A stretch of 64,000 bases of DNA from Paenibacillus gyeongsangnamensis. Lineage in GTDB: Bacteria; Bacillota; Bacilli; Paenibacillales; NBRC-103111. Positions 35,215 through 43,607 of the stretch are shown here, piece by piece. Within the stretch, counting starts at the first letter, position 1. Every line of letters starts with the position of its first letter. The notes beneath the pieces were generated by a model. The model saw nothing but the letters and a program-made list of their open reading frames with translations. It was not told the DNA's origin and made no database searches. Position numbers and translations under genes: made by a program. The stretch covers positions 62,001 to 126,000 of the forward strand of contig NZ_JAQAGZ010000004.1 in NCBI RefSeq assembly GCF_027533625.1. The letters are read 5' to 3'.

Positions 35215-36111
35215 ATGACTAATCCATTACAATTGAATGAACATATACCGTCACAGCATCAAAAAGAAACCCGCACGAAGCTGCTTCGCCGATTTTTCTT
35301 TATGCTGATGGGATCGCTTCTGTTTTCCGTCGGCCTGGATATTTTTCTTGTTCCGAATCATATCATTGACGGCGGCATCGTAGGTATTTCCATCATCCTG
35401 TCGCACTTGCTGCATGTACCGCTCGGCATCTTTCTCGTGCTGCTCAATCTGCCCTTCCTTCTGATCGGTTATAAACAGATCGGTAAAACGTTCGCCGTCT
35501 CGACCCTGTTCTCGGTACTCATCATGTCCATCGGGAGCACGCTGCTTCACCCCATCGATCCGATTACGATCGATCCGCTGCTGGCGGCGGTGTTCGGCGG
35601 CATCATTCTCGGCATCGGCGTCGGGCTGGTTATTCGTTCAGGCGGTTCGCTGGACGGTACAGAAATTGTGGCGATTCTCTTCAGCAAGCGAACGCCGTTC
35701 TCCGTCGGCGAAATTGTCATGTTCTTCAATTTATTCATCCTGAGCAGCGCCGGGTTCGTCTTCGGCTGGGATCATGCCATGTATTCGCTCATTGCGTATT
35801 ACATCGCCTTCAAAATGATCGACATCACGATCGAGGGTCTCGATCAATCGAAGTCCGTATGGATCATCAGCGACGAATCCGATAAAATCGGCGACGCTAT
35901 CACCTACCGGCTTGGCCGGGGCGTCACATACCTGAACGGGGAAGGTGCCTTCAGCGGAGAAAATAAAAAAGTCATCTTCAGCGTCATTACGCGGCTGGAG
36001 GAAGCGAAGCTCAAATCGATCGTCGATGAGCACGATCCGAGCGCCTTTCTTGCGATCGGCAATATTCATGATGTAAAAGGCGGAAGATTCAAGAAGAAAG
36101 ACATTCACTGA
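35215..36111 (+). CDS. YitT-family membrane protein
   Basis: 298 aa. Five or six N-terminal helices (GSLLFSVGLDIFLVPNHIIDGGIVGISIIL, PLGIFLVLLNLPFLLIGYKQIGKTFAVSTLFS, GLVIRSGGSLDGTEIVAILFSK) are characteristic of the YitT/DUF161 family. The C-terminal cytoplasmic DUF2179 domain contains GRGVTYLNGEGAFSGENKKVIFSVITRLE. Function in the cell is not established. ATG after AGAAGAGGAG. Confidence 0.92.
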   Translation: MTNPLQLNEHIPSQHQKETRTKLLRRFFFMLMGSLLFSVGLDIFLVPNHIIDGGIVGISIILSHLLHVPLGIFLVLLNLPFLLIGYKQIGKTFAVSTLFSVLIMSIGSTLLHPIDPITIDPLLAAVFGGIILGIGVGLVIRSGGSLDGTEIVAILFSKRTPFSVGEIVMFFNLFILSSAGFVFGWDHAMYSLIAYYIAFKMIDITIEGLDQSKSVWIISDESDKIGDAITYRLGRGVTYLNGEGAFSGENKKVIFSVITRLEEAKLKSIVDEHDPSAFLAIGNIHDVKGGRFKKKDIH

Positions 36112-36123
36112 ACGGAAACATCG

Positions 36124-36160
36124 CCACCCCGGCGCCGGAAGGCGCTCGGGTGGTTTTTTT
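36124..36160 (+). terminator. Terminator after the YitT gene
   Basis: CCACCC..GCGCC, loop GGAA, GGCGC.CGGGTGG, followed by seven T residues. Confidence 0.88.
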
Positions 36161-36271
36161 GTTCCCGGGCGAAGCGCTCAGCTGTCGAATTATTGCTGTC
36201 CTATTTCCTCTATATTATCAGGAGCGTCTGAGGGGTTTATAATAGGGAGAAGCCGGAGGAGGGAACGACAG

Positions 36272-36841
36272 ATGGACGATACGCTGCTTCAATCTGTATA
36301 CGATACGATTCTAACGCGGGATACAAGATATGACGGACAATATTACGTCGGCATCGTAACGACGGGCATCTTCTGCAGGCCTTCCTGCAGGTCCCGTCTT
36401 CCGAAACCGGAGAACGTCCGGGTGTACGGCAGCATCGCAGAGGCGCAGGAGGCGGGATTCCGTCCTTGCAAGCGGTGCCGTCCCGAAGCCCCCGGCAAGA
36501 ACGGTCCCGATGCGGAGCTCGTACAGGCGGTCACCGGGCTGATCGCAGCCCGCTACTCCGAGCCGTTGACCCTTAATACAATCGCTGCGGAGCTGAAGAT
36601 GAGCCCCTACCACCTGCAGCGTCTGTTCAAGCGGACGACCGGGACGACGCCCTCGAAGCGGCTGGTGCTCACCCGTCTCGAGGAAGCGAAACGGCAGCTC
36701 GCCGGGGAGGAACTCGCCATCGCGGACATTGCCGCAGCCGTCGGATTTCGCAGCGCTTCCCACTTTTCTTCCGTGTTTCAGAAATCCGTAGGCTGCACGC
36801 CGAACGAATATCGGCTGCACAGCAGGCAGGAGGTAACCTAA
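36272..36841 (+). CDS. adaA: Adaptive-response activator and methylphosphotriester methyltransferase
   Basis: 189 aa. The Ada zinc domain holds the four ligands Cys35, Cys39, Cys66 and Cys69 (GIFCRPSC, RPCKRC). Cys35 would accept the methyl from DNA methylphosphotriesters. The C-terminal half is an AraC-type pair of helix-turn-helices (LNTIAAELKMSPYHLQRLFKRTTGTTP, then IADIAAAVGFRSASHFSSVFQK). The methylated form activates the operon. TATAAT lies at 36238-36243 but without a clear -35, as expected for an activated promoter. Leads adaA-adaB-alkA. Confidence 0.95.
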   Translation: MDDTLLQSVYDTILTRDTRYDGQYYVGIVTTGIFCRPSCRSRLPKPENVRVYGSIAEAQEAGFRPCKRCRPEAPGKNGPDAELVQAVTGLIAARYSEPLTLNTIAAELKMSPYHLQRLFKRTTGTTPSKRLVLTRLEEAKRQLAGEELAIADIAAAVGFRSASHFSSVFQKSVGCTPNEYRLHSRQEVT

Positions 36842-36844
36842 ATC

Positions 36845-37405
36845 ATGGATCACCGTATCACCGAAATTTACTGGAGCCGCTTCGAGCATGCGCTGTTTCT
36901 GGAGCGCCCGCTCTACGTTGCGGCAACAAGCCGGGGGTTATGCCGCATTACGTGGCCGAGCGAAACCTTCGATACTTTAAGCCGTTGGTCCTCTAAAGAA
37001 ATTCCCGGCGCCCTGCTGATTGAAGCGCCCGAGCGCATGGCGGACATCCTCCGGCAGCTGCAGGAATATTGCGAAGGCTCGCGCCAAGCCTTCACGCTCC
37101 CTTTGGATATGAGGGGGACCACCTTCCAGCAGTCGGTCTGGCAGGCGTTGACGCAAATCCCGTACGGGAAAACCCGAAGCTATTCGGACATCGCCGAGGC
37201 TGTCGGACGTCCTGCCGCAGTGAGAGCGGTAGGAACGGCCAACGGCGCGAATCCGATCCCCATCGTCGTTCCGTGTCACCGCGTCATTGGCAAGAATGCC
37301 GCGCTGACCGGCTTCCGGGGCGGACTGCAGGCGAAGGAAGATCTGCTTCAGCTGGAGGGTTTCCATGGTTATACCGCCAAGGGACATGCCCGATTCCAAT
37401 TCTAA
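36845..37405 (+). CDS. adaB: Methylated-DNA--[protein]-cysteine S-methyltransferase
   Basis: 186 aa. The catalytic motif PIVVPCHRVIG places the methyl-accepting Cys at residue 144. The upstream recognition helix GRPAAVRAVGTANGANP and downstream LTGFRGGLQAKEDLLQLEG complete the family fold. It removes methyl groups from O6-methylguanine in a single-use reaction. The AGGAGGTAA site lies in the end of adaA, and the 3' end overlaps alkA by 41 bases. Confidence 0.95.
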   Translation: MDHRITEIYWSRFEHALFLERPLYVAATSRGLCRITWPSETFDTLSRWSSKEIPGALLIEAPERMADILRQLQEYCEGSRQAFTLPLDMRGTTFQQSVWQALTQIPYGKTRSYSDIAEAVGRPAAVRAVGTANGANPIPIVVPCHRVIGKNAALTGFRGGLQAKEDLLQLEGFHGYTAKGHARFQF

Positions 37406-38333
37406 TACCGCGGCGTCCAGCGTAACGATCCCCTTGCCGGAACCGTTCAGTTATCGCGAAGCACTCATCTATTTGAGCCGCTCACCCCAAGAATGCTTGC
37501 ATGCCGTAGAGGGAAGCCGCGTGATGAAGCTGTTGGAAATCGAGGGCAAAGCTCGGCTAATCGAAATCCGTGAAGCCGCCGGCAGCTCCTCCCTTGAGCT
37601 TGTGTTCGCCGACGGTTTGCCCGGGTCCCGCGGGGCGTGCGAAGCGGCTGCGGATTACGTAACGGAATGGCTCGATTTGAACCGGGATATGACTCCCTTT
37701 TACCGGCTGGCCGAGAAGGATTCCATCCTGGGAAAGCTCGCCTCGGATTACCGCGGCCTGAGGATCGCCGGGATCCCGGACCTATTCGAGGCATTGGTTT
37801 GGGCGGTCATTGGACAGCAAATTAATCTGGCGTTCGCCTATACACTGAAGAAGCGGTTTGTCGCCGCCTACGGCAAGCGGGCGGACTGGCAGGACCGCAA
37901 CTACTGGCTGTTTCCGAAGCCCAGCGATCTAACCGGTGCTGCCGCGGGCGATCTGCAGCAGCTCCAGTTTACAGGCAAGAAGGCGGAAACCGTGTTGCGC
38001 CTGGCGCAGCTCATGGACAGCGGAGCGATAAGTAAATCCGGCCTCCTGGCGCTTGGGGATTTTCAGGAGGCCGAGCGCCAGCTGACCGCCATTCCCGGCA
38101 TCGGACCGTGGACGGCCAATTATGTGCGGATGCGCTGCTTGCGCGATCCGTCCGCTTTTCCGATCGGCGATGCCGCTCTGCACAATGCGCTCAAGCTTCT
38201 GCTGAAGCAAGATAGCAAGCCTGCGGAAGCGGAAATCCGGCAGCTGTTTACGCCATGGAGTGGCTGGGAGGCTTATGCCGTATTTTATTTATGGCGAACC
38301 CTATCGCCGGCGCCTCCGGGACCCGAGCGGTAA
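37365..38333 (+). CDS. alkA: DNA-3-methyladenine glycosylase II, AlkA type
   Basis: 322 aa. ATG 37365 is preferred because GGAGGG lies 5 bases upstream, inside adaB. The helix-hairpin-helix motif IPGIGPWTANYVRMRCLRDPSAFPIGD ends in the catalytic Asp. LFEALVWAVIGQQINLAFAYTLKKRFV is the usual AlkA pre-motif, and an AlkA-type N-terminal domain precedes it. It removes alkylated bases such as 3-methyladenine. Together with the two ada genes it makes a full adaptive-response operon. Confidence 0.92.
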   Translation: MVIPPRDMPDSNSNTAASSVTIPLPEPFSYREALIYLSRSPQECLHAVEGSRVMKLLEIEGKARLIEIREAAGSSSLELVFADGLPGSRGACEAAADYVTEWLDLNRDMTPFYRLAEKDSILGKLASDYRGLRIAGIPDLFEALVWAVIGQQINLAFAYTLKKRFVAAYGKRADWQDRNYWLFPKPSDLTGAAAGDLQQLQFTGKKAETVLRLAQLMDSGAISKSGLLALGDFQEAERQLTAIPGIGPWTANYVRMRCLRDPSAFPIGDAALHNALKLLLKQDSKPAEAEIRQLFTPWSGWEAYAVFYLWRTLSPAPPGPER

Positions 38334-38352
38334 GCGGTTTAAGACTTCCCCT

Positions 38353-38382
38353 TTGATGTTCTCTTCCTTTCTTTGGTATAAT
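38353..38382 (+). promoter_or_regulatory. Sigma-A promoter of the ParB-like gene
   Basis: -35 TTGATG (38353-38358), 18-bp spacer, -10 TATAAT (38377-38382). The gene starts 38 bp later. Confidence 0.75.
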
Positions 38383-38420
38383 TAGGGCTGCGTACAACCC
38401 GATTATAGGAGAATGGACGA

Positions 38421-39530
38421 ATGGACATTATTGAAATTGTTACCGATTTGATTGACGAAGATAAAGACCAGCCCCGGGTGCAGTTCGACGAAGAATCGTT
38501 GGAGGAGCTGGTGCAAAGCATCCAGGAGCTCGGGCTGCTCTCTCCGATTAAAGTCCGTACGACGCCGGACGGCCGTTATAAAATCATCTACGGCAACCGC
38601 CGGTACAAAGCCTGCAAAGCACTCGGCCGCCCGACGATTCCATGCATCGTTTCCACCGTGACGGACGAGGTTGAAATATACCTGGAGCAGATCGCGGAGA
38701 ACCTCACGAGAGCCGGGTTTACCCCGATCGAGGAAGGGGAAGCTTTTCATAAGCTGCTTCACGATGCCAAGTTCAGCAGCTCGACCAAGTACCTTGCCAG
38801 CAAGCTCGGCAAACCGGAGTCGTACATCAAGAACAAATGCGAGCTCCTGAAATTCGGAGCGGCGGTGAAGAAGCTCGTCATCAGCGGGACGGAAATCAAG
38901 AAGGACAAGCTGACGGAAGACCAACTGCTGCCGATCAAGGATCTGCCCATCGAGCACCGCGACCCGCTGGCGCTCATTATCGCCCGGGACGAGCTGCCTG
39001 TAAGCGATGTGAAGAAAATCGCAAAGCTGTTCAAATCGAAGGAGCTCTCCGATAGCACTAAGAGCAAGCTGCTGTACAAGACCGGGCAAGGACTCCTGGA
39101 AACCTGGTCCGTGCAGGAAAGCAACAAGGCCGAGCGTGCGAAGGCGGCCGAAGCGAAGGCCGCGGCTTCCAAGGCGGCTGAAGAAAGTCCTGCGGCGGTG
39201 GCGGGCACGAACAAGGCTGAGGCCGCGCCAAGCCTGCTGTCGGCACCGGCAGCGATGGCTGCGGCACAGGCTGAGCCGAACCCGGCTGGAGCGCCAGCGG
39301 CGACGGCGGCAGCGATGGCCGAGGCCGCTCCCATCGAGCTTTGCCTGCAGCAGCTCGCTGCCTCGCTTGCTCCGCACTCTCCCTTGACAGCTGATACGAT
39401 TGCTTCGTACGAACAGCTCGCTCCGGAAGCCAAGAAAGCGTTCCGGACAGAAGTAGACCAGCTTCTCCGAACCTTGGAGCTCCACCTGAACGGCTGGAGA
39501 ACGGTACGGGAAGCTTTGAAACCAAGATAA
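38421..39530 (+). CDS. Stand-alone ParB/Spo0J-family protein
   Basis: 369 aa. The N-terminal ParB nuclease-like fold has the pattern DQPRVQFDEESLEELVQSIQELGLLSPIKV, followed by IIYGNRRYKACKALG and EIYLEQIAENLTRAGFTPIEEGEAF. A central HTH region has LASKLGKPESYIKNKCELL. A long Ala-rich linker spans about residues 235-300, and a helical C-terminus follows. There is no parA/soj partner, no parS-like palindrome was recognised, and the linker is unlike chromosomal Spo0J. It may be a regulator that uses the ParB fold. Its stop codon TAA lies inside repeat copy B. Confidence 0.82.
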   Translation: MDIIEIVTDLIDEDKDQPRVQFDEESLEELVQSIQELGLLSPIKVRTTPDGRYKIIYGNRRYKACKALGRPTIPCIVSTVTDEVEIYLEQIAENLTRAGFTPIEEGEAFHKLLHDAKFSSSTKYLASKLGKPESYIKNKCELLKFGAAVKKLVISGTEIKKDKLTEDQLLPIKDLPIEHRDPLALIIARDELPVSDVKKIAKLFKSKELSDSTKSKLLYKTGQGLLETWSVQESNKAERAKAAEAKAAASKAAEESPAAVAGTNKAEAAPSLLSAPAAMAAAQAEPNPAGAPAATAAAMAEAAPIELCLQQLAASLAPHSPLTADTIASYEQLAPEAKKAFRTEVDQLLRTLELHLNGWRTVREALKPR

Positions 39531-39627
39531 ACGGCTATGCCGTCCTTGTCTTACAAGGACCAGCGCGTTTATCAAGGTTGATGCGAAGCTATAAGCCCGC
39601 GAAAAACTTATAAATTCTTATCAACTA
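39525..39627 (+). repeat. 102-bp intergenic repeat family, copy B
   Basis: Same element as at 24961 and 60133, in the same orientation. It begins AGATAAACGGCTATGCC and ends TTATAAATTCTTATCAACTA. It supplies the stop codon of the ParB-like gene, and a terminator hairpin follows 7 bases later. Confidence 0.88.
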
Positions 39628-39633
39628 AACAAG

Positions 39634-39677
39634 AACAAGCAGGCTGAGCGTTGGACGCCGCCTGCTTGTTTTTTTTC
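39634..39677 (+). terminator. Terminator of the ParB-like gene
   Basis: AACAAGCAGGC pairs with GCCTGCTTGTT; an inner GCGT/ACGC extends the stem. Eight T residues in a row form the tail. Confidence 0.92.
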
Positions 39678-39690
39678 TGATTTCGCCTAT

Positions 39691-39758
39691 AAAAATACCC
39701 CTTCAAGTAAACTTTTAGCGCTCGGATGAAGCACTTGTTTACTTAAAGGGGATTTTTA
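39691..39758. terminator. Long AT-flanked hairpin, terminator for aspA
   Basis: AAAAAT.CCCCTT.AAGTAAAC pairs with GTTTACTT.AAGGGGATTTTT around a 24-base loop. It lies between the rightward ParB gene and the leftward aspartase gene and can serve the latter. Confidence 0.7.
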
Positions 39759-39785
39759 CCATGTTATACCTTCTTGCTGCCCCTC

Positions 39786-41225
39786 TTACTGGTTCTCAAG
39801 CAGCGATTTGCCCGCGATACCCGGATGCGTCATCTCGTAAGGGTTAAGAATAACATCGAGCTCTTCCTCGGACAATACGTTATGCTCCAGGCACAGCTCT
39901 CTCACCGAACGCCCGGACAAGATCGCTTCGCGGGCGATCCGTGCCGCTGTCTCGTAGCCCAGGTGGGGGTTGAGTGCCGTGATGATGCCGACGCTGTTGT
40001 CCACATATTGCTTGCAGCGGTCGATATTAGCCTGGATGCCTTCCACGCAATACTTGCGGAATACCTGGAACGCCTGATTCATCATGCTGAGCGATTGAAG
40101 CAGGTTGAAGAAGAGCACGGGCTCCATTACGTTTAGCTCCAACTGACCCGCTTCGGAAGCGAGGCAGATCGTATGATCGTTGCCGATGACCTGGAACGCC
40201 ACCTGGTTAATCACTTCGGCCATCACCGGGTTCACTTTGCCCGGCATGATGGACGAGCCCGGCTGGCGCGACGGCAGGTTGATCTCGCCGAAGCCCGAAC
40301 GCGGACCGGAGGCCATGAGGCGCAGGTCGTTGGCGATTTTGGAACAGTTCATCATGCACACCTTCAGTGCCGCGGAGACTTCCGTATACACATCCGTGTT
40401 CTGTGTAGCGTCCACCAGATGCTCGGCGCCTACGATCGGGTAGCCGCTCTCTTCCGCAAGCAGCTGCACCACCCGCTCGATGTAGCGGGGATCGGCGTTG
40501 AGACCGGTGCCTACCGCCGTAGCGCCCATGTTGACTTCATACAGATGCTCGCGCGTTCTGGAGATCCGTTCACGGTCGCGTCTCAGAACGCGGACGTACG
40601 CTTCAAACTCTTGGCCGAGCCGGATCGGAACGGCATCTTGCAGGTGGGTGCGTCCCATCTTGATCACGGCGTCGAATTCCACCGCTTTCGCATGGAACGC
40701 GCCGATCAGCTCGTCGAGCGTCGTGAGCAGCTGGCCCAGCAAAGACAGGGCCGCGATATGCATCGCCGTCGGGAAGGCGTCGTTGGTCGATTGGCCTTTA
40801 TTGACGTGCGTGTTCGGACTAAGCGAGAAGTAATCGCCCTTCTGACCTCCCATCAGCTCAAGCGCCCGGTTCGCAATGACCTCATTCGCATTCATATTGA
40901 TGGAAGTGCCGGCGCTGCCTTGGATCGGATCGACGATGAACTGCTCATGCCAGCGTCCTTCGATGATTTCGTCTGCGGCTTGGACAATGGCCTCGCCCAG
41001 CTCCGGAGGCAGCTGCCGCGTATCCACATTGGCGCGGGCAGCGCATTTCTTCACGATGGCAAGTGCGCGGATCAGCTCCGAATGAATACGGTACCCGGTT
41101 ATGGGGAAATTTTCTGCCGCACGCAGCGTCTGGATCCCGTAATAGGCGTCCTTCGGAATCTCTTTGCTCCCCAGAAAATCTTTCTCCAGCCGGAATTCAC
41201 TTTGAACTTCTGCTTGTTGGCTCAT
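39786..41225 (-). CDS. aspA: Aspartate ammonia-lyase
   Basis: 479 aa. The fumarase/aspartase signature GSSIMPGKVNPV is present, with the catalytic loop. Other family motifs are DPIQGSAGTSINMNANEVIANRALE, SPNTHVNKGQSTNDAFPTAMHIA and MGRTHLQDAVPIRLGQEF. It converts L-aspartate to fumarate and ammonia in the cytoplasm. The start overlaps the symporter gene by four bases, so uptake and breakdown are co-expressed. Confidence 0.95.
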   Translation of the reverse strand: MSQQAEVQSEFRLEKDFLGSKEIPKDAYYGIQTLRAAENFPITGYRIHSELIRALAIVKKCAARANVDTRQLPPELGEAIVQAADEIIEGRWHEQFIVDPIQGSAGTSINMNANEVIANRALELMGGQKGDYFSLSPNTHVNKGQSTNDAFPTAMHIAALSLLGQLLTTLDELIGAFHAKAVEFDAVIKMGRTHLQDAVPIRLGQEFEAYVRVLRRDRERISRTREHLYEVNMGATAVGTGLNADPRYIERVVQLLAEESGYPIVGAEHLVDATQNTDVYTEVSAALKVCMMNCSKIANDLRLMASGPRSGFGEINLPSRQPGSSIMPGKVNPVMAEVINQVAFQVIGNDHTICLASEAGQLELNVMEPVLFFNLLQSLSMMNQAFQVFRKYCVEGIQANIDRCKQYVDNSVGIITALNPHLGYETAARIAREAILSGRSVRELCLEHNVLSEEELDVILNPYEMTHPGIAGKSLLENQ

Positions 41226-42511
41226 GCACTTGCGGCTCCTTTGTCGACCGAATGATTATTAATGTGTTCAATATACAGCTTACCTTTGGCAGGATCGTAG
41301 TTTCCTTCCCACTTCGACATCACGACGGCTGCGAGCGAGTTGCCGAGCACGTTGACCGCCGTACGAGCCATATCCAGAATCCGGTCGATGCCGACGATGA
41401 ACATCAGCCCTTCGACGGGAATGTTTACGGAACCCAGTGTGGCCAGAAGCACGACGAACGAAACGCCGGGCACGCCTGCAATCCCTTTGGACGTCAGCAT
41501 CAGGACCAGCATCAGCGTAATTTGCGAGCCGATCGGCATATGAATTCCGTACATCTGGGCGATGAACAGCGCGGCAAGCGCCTGATACAACGTCGAGCCG
41601 TCCAGATTGAACGAATAGCCCGACGGGATAACGAACGACGCTACCGACTTCGGAACCCCGAATTTCTCCATCTTCTCCATCACTTTAGGCAGAACGGATT
41701 CCGAGCTGGCCGTGGAGAAGGCAAGGATCAGCTCTTCCTTTAATATTTTCATCAGCTTAAAAATACTTGTACCGGCCATTTTCGCGATCAAGCCCAGCAC
41801 GATAATGACGAAGAAGAGCATCGCGCCGTATACGGACAAGATCAGCTTTCCGAGCGGAATAAGCGAGCTAACACCGAACTTCGATACCGTCACGCCGATC
41901 AGGGCGAAGACGCCGAACGGCGAGAATTTCATGACCTGGTTCGTTACCCAGAACATGGCGTCCGATACGCCTTGGAAAAATCTCAGCACCGGCTTCCCTT
42001 TCTCCCCGATTGCCGCAATTCCGAGGCCGAACAACACGGAGAAGAAAATGATCGCCAGCATATCGCCTTTCATGATGGATTCGAAAATATTCGTCGGTAC
42101 GATATGCACAAACGTATCCAGCAGGCCTTGGCTCTTCGCGGTTTCCGACGTTTGCACATATTTGGAAATGTCGGATTTCACGAGATGTTCCATATTGACG
42201 CCGGTTCCAGGATGAATCACATTCGCGAACAGCAATCCGACAACAATGGCGATAAGCGTAACTACTTCAAAATAGAGCAGCGTCTTCCCGCCCAATTTGC
42301 CCAGCTTCTTGATATCTCCCACGCCCGCGACGCCGACGATCAGCGTGGAGATCACGATAGGAACGACAATCATCTTAATCAGACGCATAAATACATCGCC
42401 GATAGGCTGAAGATAAGTACTAATGGCAGGATTGCCGTAGAATGCCGCGCCAAGCGCGATCCCGAGTACAAGTCCGATGACGATCTGCACGGCCAGTCCC
42501 ATTTTTTTCAT
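41222..42511 (-). CDS. Dicarboxylate/amino acid:cation symporter (GltT/DctA family)
   Basis: 429 aa, eight-helix DAACS fold with two hairpins. Signatures are STASSESVLPKVMEKMEKFGV (serine-rich hairpin), FVIPSGYSFNLDGSTLYQALAALFIAQ, SKGIAGVPGVSFVVL and IVGIDRILDMARTAVNVLGNSLAAVVMSKWEG. It carries aspartate, glutamate or C4-dicarboxylates with protons or sodium. Coupled to aspA; aspartate is the likely substrate here. ATG after AGAGGAGTG. Confidence 0.93.
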   Translation of the reverse strand: MKKMGLAVQIVIGLVLGIALGAAFYGNPAISTYLQPIGDVFMRLIKMIVVPIVISTLIVGVAGVGDIKKLGKLGGKTLLYFEVVTLIAIVVGLLFANVIHPGTGVNMEHLVKSDISKYVQTSETAKSQGLLDTFVHIVPTNIFESIMKGDMLAIIFFSVLFGLGIAAIGEKGKPVLRFFQGVSDAMFWVTNQVMKFSPFGVFALIGVTVSKFGVSSLIPLGKLILSVYGAMLFFVIIVLGLIAKMAGTSIFKLMKILKEELILAFSTASSESVLPKVMEKMEKFGVPKSVASFVIPSGYSFNLDGSTLYQALAALFIAQMYGIHMPIGSQITLMLVLMLTSKGIAGVPGVSFVVLLATLGSVNIPVEGLMFIVGIDRILDMARTAVNVLGNSLAAVVMSKWEGNYDPAKGKLYIEHINNHSVDKGAASA

Positions 42512-42540
42512 AAGATATCACTCCTCTAGATGAAAACGCT

Positions 42541-42555
42541 TTAGTATTGTACTAA
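42541..42555. promoter_or_regulatory. Inverted repeat at the symporter/aspartase promoter
   Basis: TTAGTA-TTG-TACTAA overlaps TACAAT (minus strand), a plausible -10 for the operon. It could be a site for the adjacent response regulator or another repressor. Confidence 0.4.
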
Positions 42556-42664
42556 GCATTTGCTGTTTCTAGAGGATAACCCGGACACTAACGAAAACTA
42601 CGGAATTCTACAAGCCTGCATTTAAAAAATTGAACAAGTCGCGGCCCGGAGGCGGGTCTGCCGG

Positions 42665-43603
42665 TTATGGCGCCCTTCCCTGGCGCGATTCGTAATACAG
42701 CATTTGAAGGAATTTCTTGATATTGATCCGCGGTGAGGCTCCTTCGGCGCTACCCGGATCTTCCAGCTCCAGCATGCGCCTGCGCACTTCTGCAAAATCG
42801 AAAAAGCGGGACGCATACGTTTCGAACACCGGATGATTGTAATCCGTCAGACCAAGGGAAGCAAGGTGGGTTAACGCTTGAAGAATCGCTCTTCGGACCC
42901 GCTGCTCCGACGCCTTCACTTCCTTCTGAAGGGCGGCCGGTTCCGCGGCCGGGCCGAGTCTCGCCGCAGCGGCGCGCTCCGAAATATCCTTCAGAAGCGG
43001 AAAATCGAGACCGAACGGCGCCTCCCTTTCCATCTCGGCGGCCGCCTGCAGCATATCCAGCAGATCGCGGCTCCCCGGCTCCCCGATCATTCCCAGCTGA
43101 CTCAGATGAACCCGCCCGGCGGCCTTAATGCCCTCCCGGATCGCAGGCACCGGCGGCGCGGCAGGCTGCTTCAGCCCCTCCGTCTCGCCCATAAGCCCGC
43201 TTAACGACTTGCGGATGTTGTCGATCGACCGTTCCATCTTGAGCCGCTCGATCACCTTGCGGATGACCGATAGCACCTCCAGCCGGTTAATCGGCTTCGT
43301 AATGTAGTATTCCACTCCAAGCGCATAAGCTTCAGCGATCATCTCTTTGGACTCGACCTGAGAAAGCATGATAATCTTGCCCGGGAAAGCGCCGCCCAGA
43401 CTACGGACCGTTTCGATCCCGTCGCGAACGGGCATGAGCAGGTCGATCATCAAGATGTCCACCTTCTGTACGTTCAACAGATCGCTGTCGATCCGATCGC
43501 CGTCGTCCGCGGTACCTGCCAGCGTGCCCAGCTCTTCATCTTCAATCAAGTCCGAAAGCATGCGCCGAATCGCCCGATCGTCATCCGCTACGAAGAAACG
43601 CAT
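42665..43603 (-). CDS. GlnL/YcbB-like response regulator
   Basis: 312 aa. The receiver domain begins MRFFVADDDRAIRRML, with phosphoacceptor Asp in VDILMIDLLMPVRDG and Lys in YYITKPINRLEV. A linker is followed by a C-terminal YcbB-type DNA-binding domain of about 150 residues (RVHLSQLGMIGEPGSRDLLDML, then EQRVRRAILQALTHLASLGLTDYNHP, FDFAEVRRRM, INIKKFLQMLYYESRQ). In B. subtilis the GlnL/GlnK pair controls glutaminase and a glutamine transporter. The pair here stands next to aspartase and a dicarboxylate symporter, so it may sense an acidic or amide amino acid. ATG after AAGGAAGTGAAGGG. Confidence 0.85.
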   Translation of the reverse strand: MRFFVADDDRAIRRMLSDLIEDEELGTLAGTADDGDRIDSDLLNVQKVDILMIDLLMPVRDGIETVRSLGGAFPGKIIMLSQVESKEMIAEAYALGVEYYITKPINRLEVLSVIRKVIERLKMERSIDNIRKSLSGLMGETEGLKQPAAPPVPAIREGIKAAGRVHLSQLGMIGEPGSRDLLDMLQAAAEMEREAPFGLDFPLLKDISERAAAARLGPAAEPAALQKEVKASEQRVRRAILQALTHLASLGLTDYNHPVFETYASRFFDFAEVRRRMLELEDPGSAEGASPRINIKKFLQMLYYESRQGRAP

Positions 43604-43607
43604 CCCT

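Noticed and set aside
38759..39525. Opposite-strand Ala/Ser-rich ORFs within the ParB-like gene
   Set aside because: They mirror the GC-rich Ala linker on the coding strand and lack ribosome binding sites.
38421..39530. Chromosome origin region marked by ParB
   Set aside because: No soj, dnaA, gidAB or DnaA-box cluster is present; the ParB-like gene stands alone.
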